In this document: positions 63,110 to 64,000 of the stretch, in pieces
Position numbering within the stretch: position 1 is the first letter of the stretch
Layout: each line of letters begins with the position of its first letter
Assembly: GCA_018398805.1 (NCBI GenBank)
Contig: JAGFBZ010000849.1
Span: 310,001-374,000, forward strand
Source: Hirundichthys speculiger
Lineage: Eukaryota > Chordata > Actinopteri > Beloniformes > Exocoetidae
Direction: 5' to 3'
Length of the DNA stretch: 64,000 nucleotides
The notes under the pieces: generated by a model
Told to the model about the DNA's origin: nothing
Database searches by the model: none
The model's input: only the letters and a program-made list of their open reading frames with translations
Program-made: the position numbers and the translations under genes

Positions 63110-63220
63110 AGCCCCAGCTGAAGGGGATCGTGACGAAGCTGTACAGTCGACAAGGTTTCCACCTGCAGCTGCAGGCAGATGGAACCATTGATGGAACAAA
63201 GGAGGAGGACAGTGGTTACA
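63110..63220 (+). CDS. fgf13: fgf13 shared exon 2 (start of FGF core)
   Basis: This 111-base exon encodes [19 protein letters not shown] and the following [18 protein letters not shown], the first strands of the beta-trefoil FGF core common to all FGF13 isoforms. The acceptor is TTTCTGCAG (63101-63109) after a T-rich tract. The donor is a consensus GTAAGT at 63221. Compared with the mammalian sequence as I recall it, the visible changes are Tyr to Phe in QGFHL, Asp to Glu in KEED and Thr to Gly before the last Tyr. The 111-base length and the phase (one base in at the start, one base left at the end) equal those of FHF exon 2 in vertebrates. [12 protein letters not shown] and the L-Q-L-Q-A-D motif favour FGF13 over FGF11, 12 or 14. 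Exons 3-5 lie beyond the window. Confidence 0.97.
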
Positions 63221-64000
63221 GTAAGTTTCTCATCAACACTTTGTTCAGCAGATTTCTTCTCTCTACTATTTCACAACTTGTCAAAACATCAAATTTATTC
63301 ATCTGTTTAAGAGAGACAATGCAATGTGGTGAGGATTGATTCAACACCCTGCATTTCCTTTTTGAAGGCTAATGTTGAATATTCTGGAAGTTACTGAACA
63401 GTTTTCAGAGAGACTGACAAAAAAAAGGTCTATCTTACATTTTAAGTGGCGCAGAAATAAAAACCAGTTAAATTTTATCCAATCAAAGTTATTTCATAGC
63501 AACCTTAATATAGATCACAACTGGCTTTTTACTCTCCTACACACAGCCTCTATGGTGAGAGAGAGTTTTGTCTTCTACTATCCAGTGATGCATCCCTATC
63601 ATAGCCAAAACACCCACCAGCTCTTTGCTTTCCAATAGATTAAAGAGGAAATCAGTAGAACAGTAACAGCGCAGCTATTTGTCTGGTAATAATGCTGCAG
63701 AAATGGATCACCTCATAATTAGACAGTACAATGAACATTATGTTAGAACAGTCCAGTGGTTAATGACTTCTGTAGGTGTAATTTACTTTGTCCAAAATAA
63801 TACTGAGAAAAGATCTGCATGGTGCACTCACAAAGCTTTGATGTAATACTTAACGAGTAATCCCACTAAATGAATGTAAACGCATCTGGAGCCTTCGAAT
63901 TAGTGCCTCTGCATTCATTGGCGTGCTGGCTGGAGAGGGGTCCACATAACCAACTGCTCTGTACAAGTTGGATTTTGTGTCAGCAGAGCAACACCTGCTG
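63221..64000 (+). other. fgf13: start of fgf13 intron 2
   Basis: This intronic sequence runs to the window edge. Exon 3 of FHF genes should begin with the TLFNLIPVGLR-type peptide; I did not see it here, so it must lie further right. No repeat was recognised. Confidence 0.75.

Overview
The window looks like a piece of a teleost (probably percomorph) fish chromosome. It is AT-rich, long stretches carry no coding signal, and it contains fish-type hAT and TTAA-target MITEs, LINE 3' ends with fish-type tails, and abundant microsatellites. Nothing prokaryotic, plasmid-like or CRISPR-like was seen. Almost all of it appears to be the 5' part and early introns of one plus-strand gene, fgf13 (FHF2), an intracellular fibroblast growth factor homologous factor.

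Four fgf13 coding exons can be read directly. Exon 1Y (27191-27358, start ATG at 27229) encodes the MLRQDSI-type N-terminus. Exon 1U (ATG 58097, ends 58127) is a ten-codon first exon. Exon 1S (ATG 60195, ends 60384) encodes the A-type N-terminus that begins [15 protein letters not shown]. The shared exon 2 (63110-63220) starts the beta-trefoil core. All three first exons end one base into a codon (G|GT donors), and exon 2 begins with AG, so each one rebuilds the same GAG (Glu) codon. The three promoters therefore feed one FGF core with different N-termini. The coding frame of 1Y is open upstream of its ATG back to a good acceptor and encodes a DDAAPGTQEYI-type peptide. This implies a further upstream first exon (1V type), which I could not find here. 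The gene continues past the right edge.

Region by region: 1-27.2 kb is noncoding, with LINE fragments (3.4-4.3, 4.7-6.0, 16.7 kb), a hAT MITE (17.46-17.78 kb) and a 1-kb element with a long internal hairpin (22.47-23.48 kb). 27.2-27.4 kb is exon 1Y. 27.4-58 kb is a large intron carrying most of the mobile DNA: a hAT nested in a hAT (31.05-32.16 kb), a TTAA MITE with a LINE-tail insertion (33.09-33.57 kb), a LINE endonuclease fragment split by a hAT transposase remnant (37.4-40.1 kb), two hAT elements side by side (47.77-50.05 kb) and a second TTAA MITE (53.10-53.49 kb). 58-63.3 kb holds exons 1U, 1S and 2 in about 5 kb and is nearly free of recognisable repeats. 63.3-64 kb is intron 2.

I did not find a new biological system. 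The most informative points are the alternative-first-exon arrangement, including a tiny exon that ORF calling would miss, and the well-dated nested transposon insertions with clean target-site duplications. Family names for repeats come from structure and memory, not database searches.
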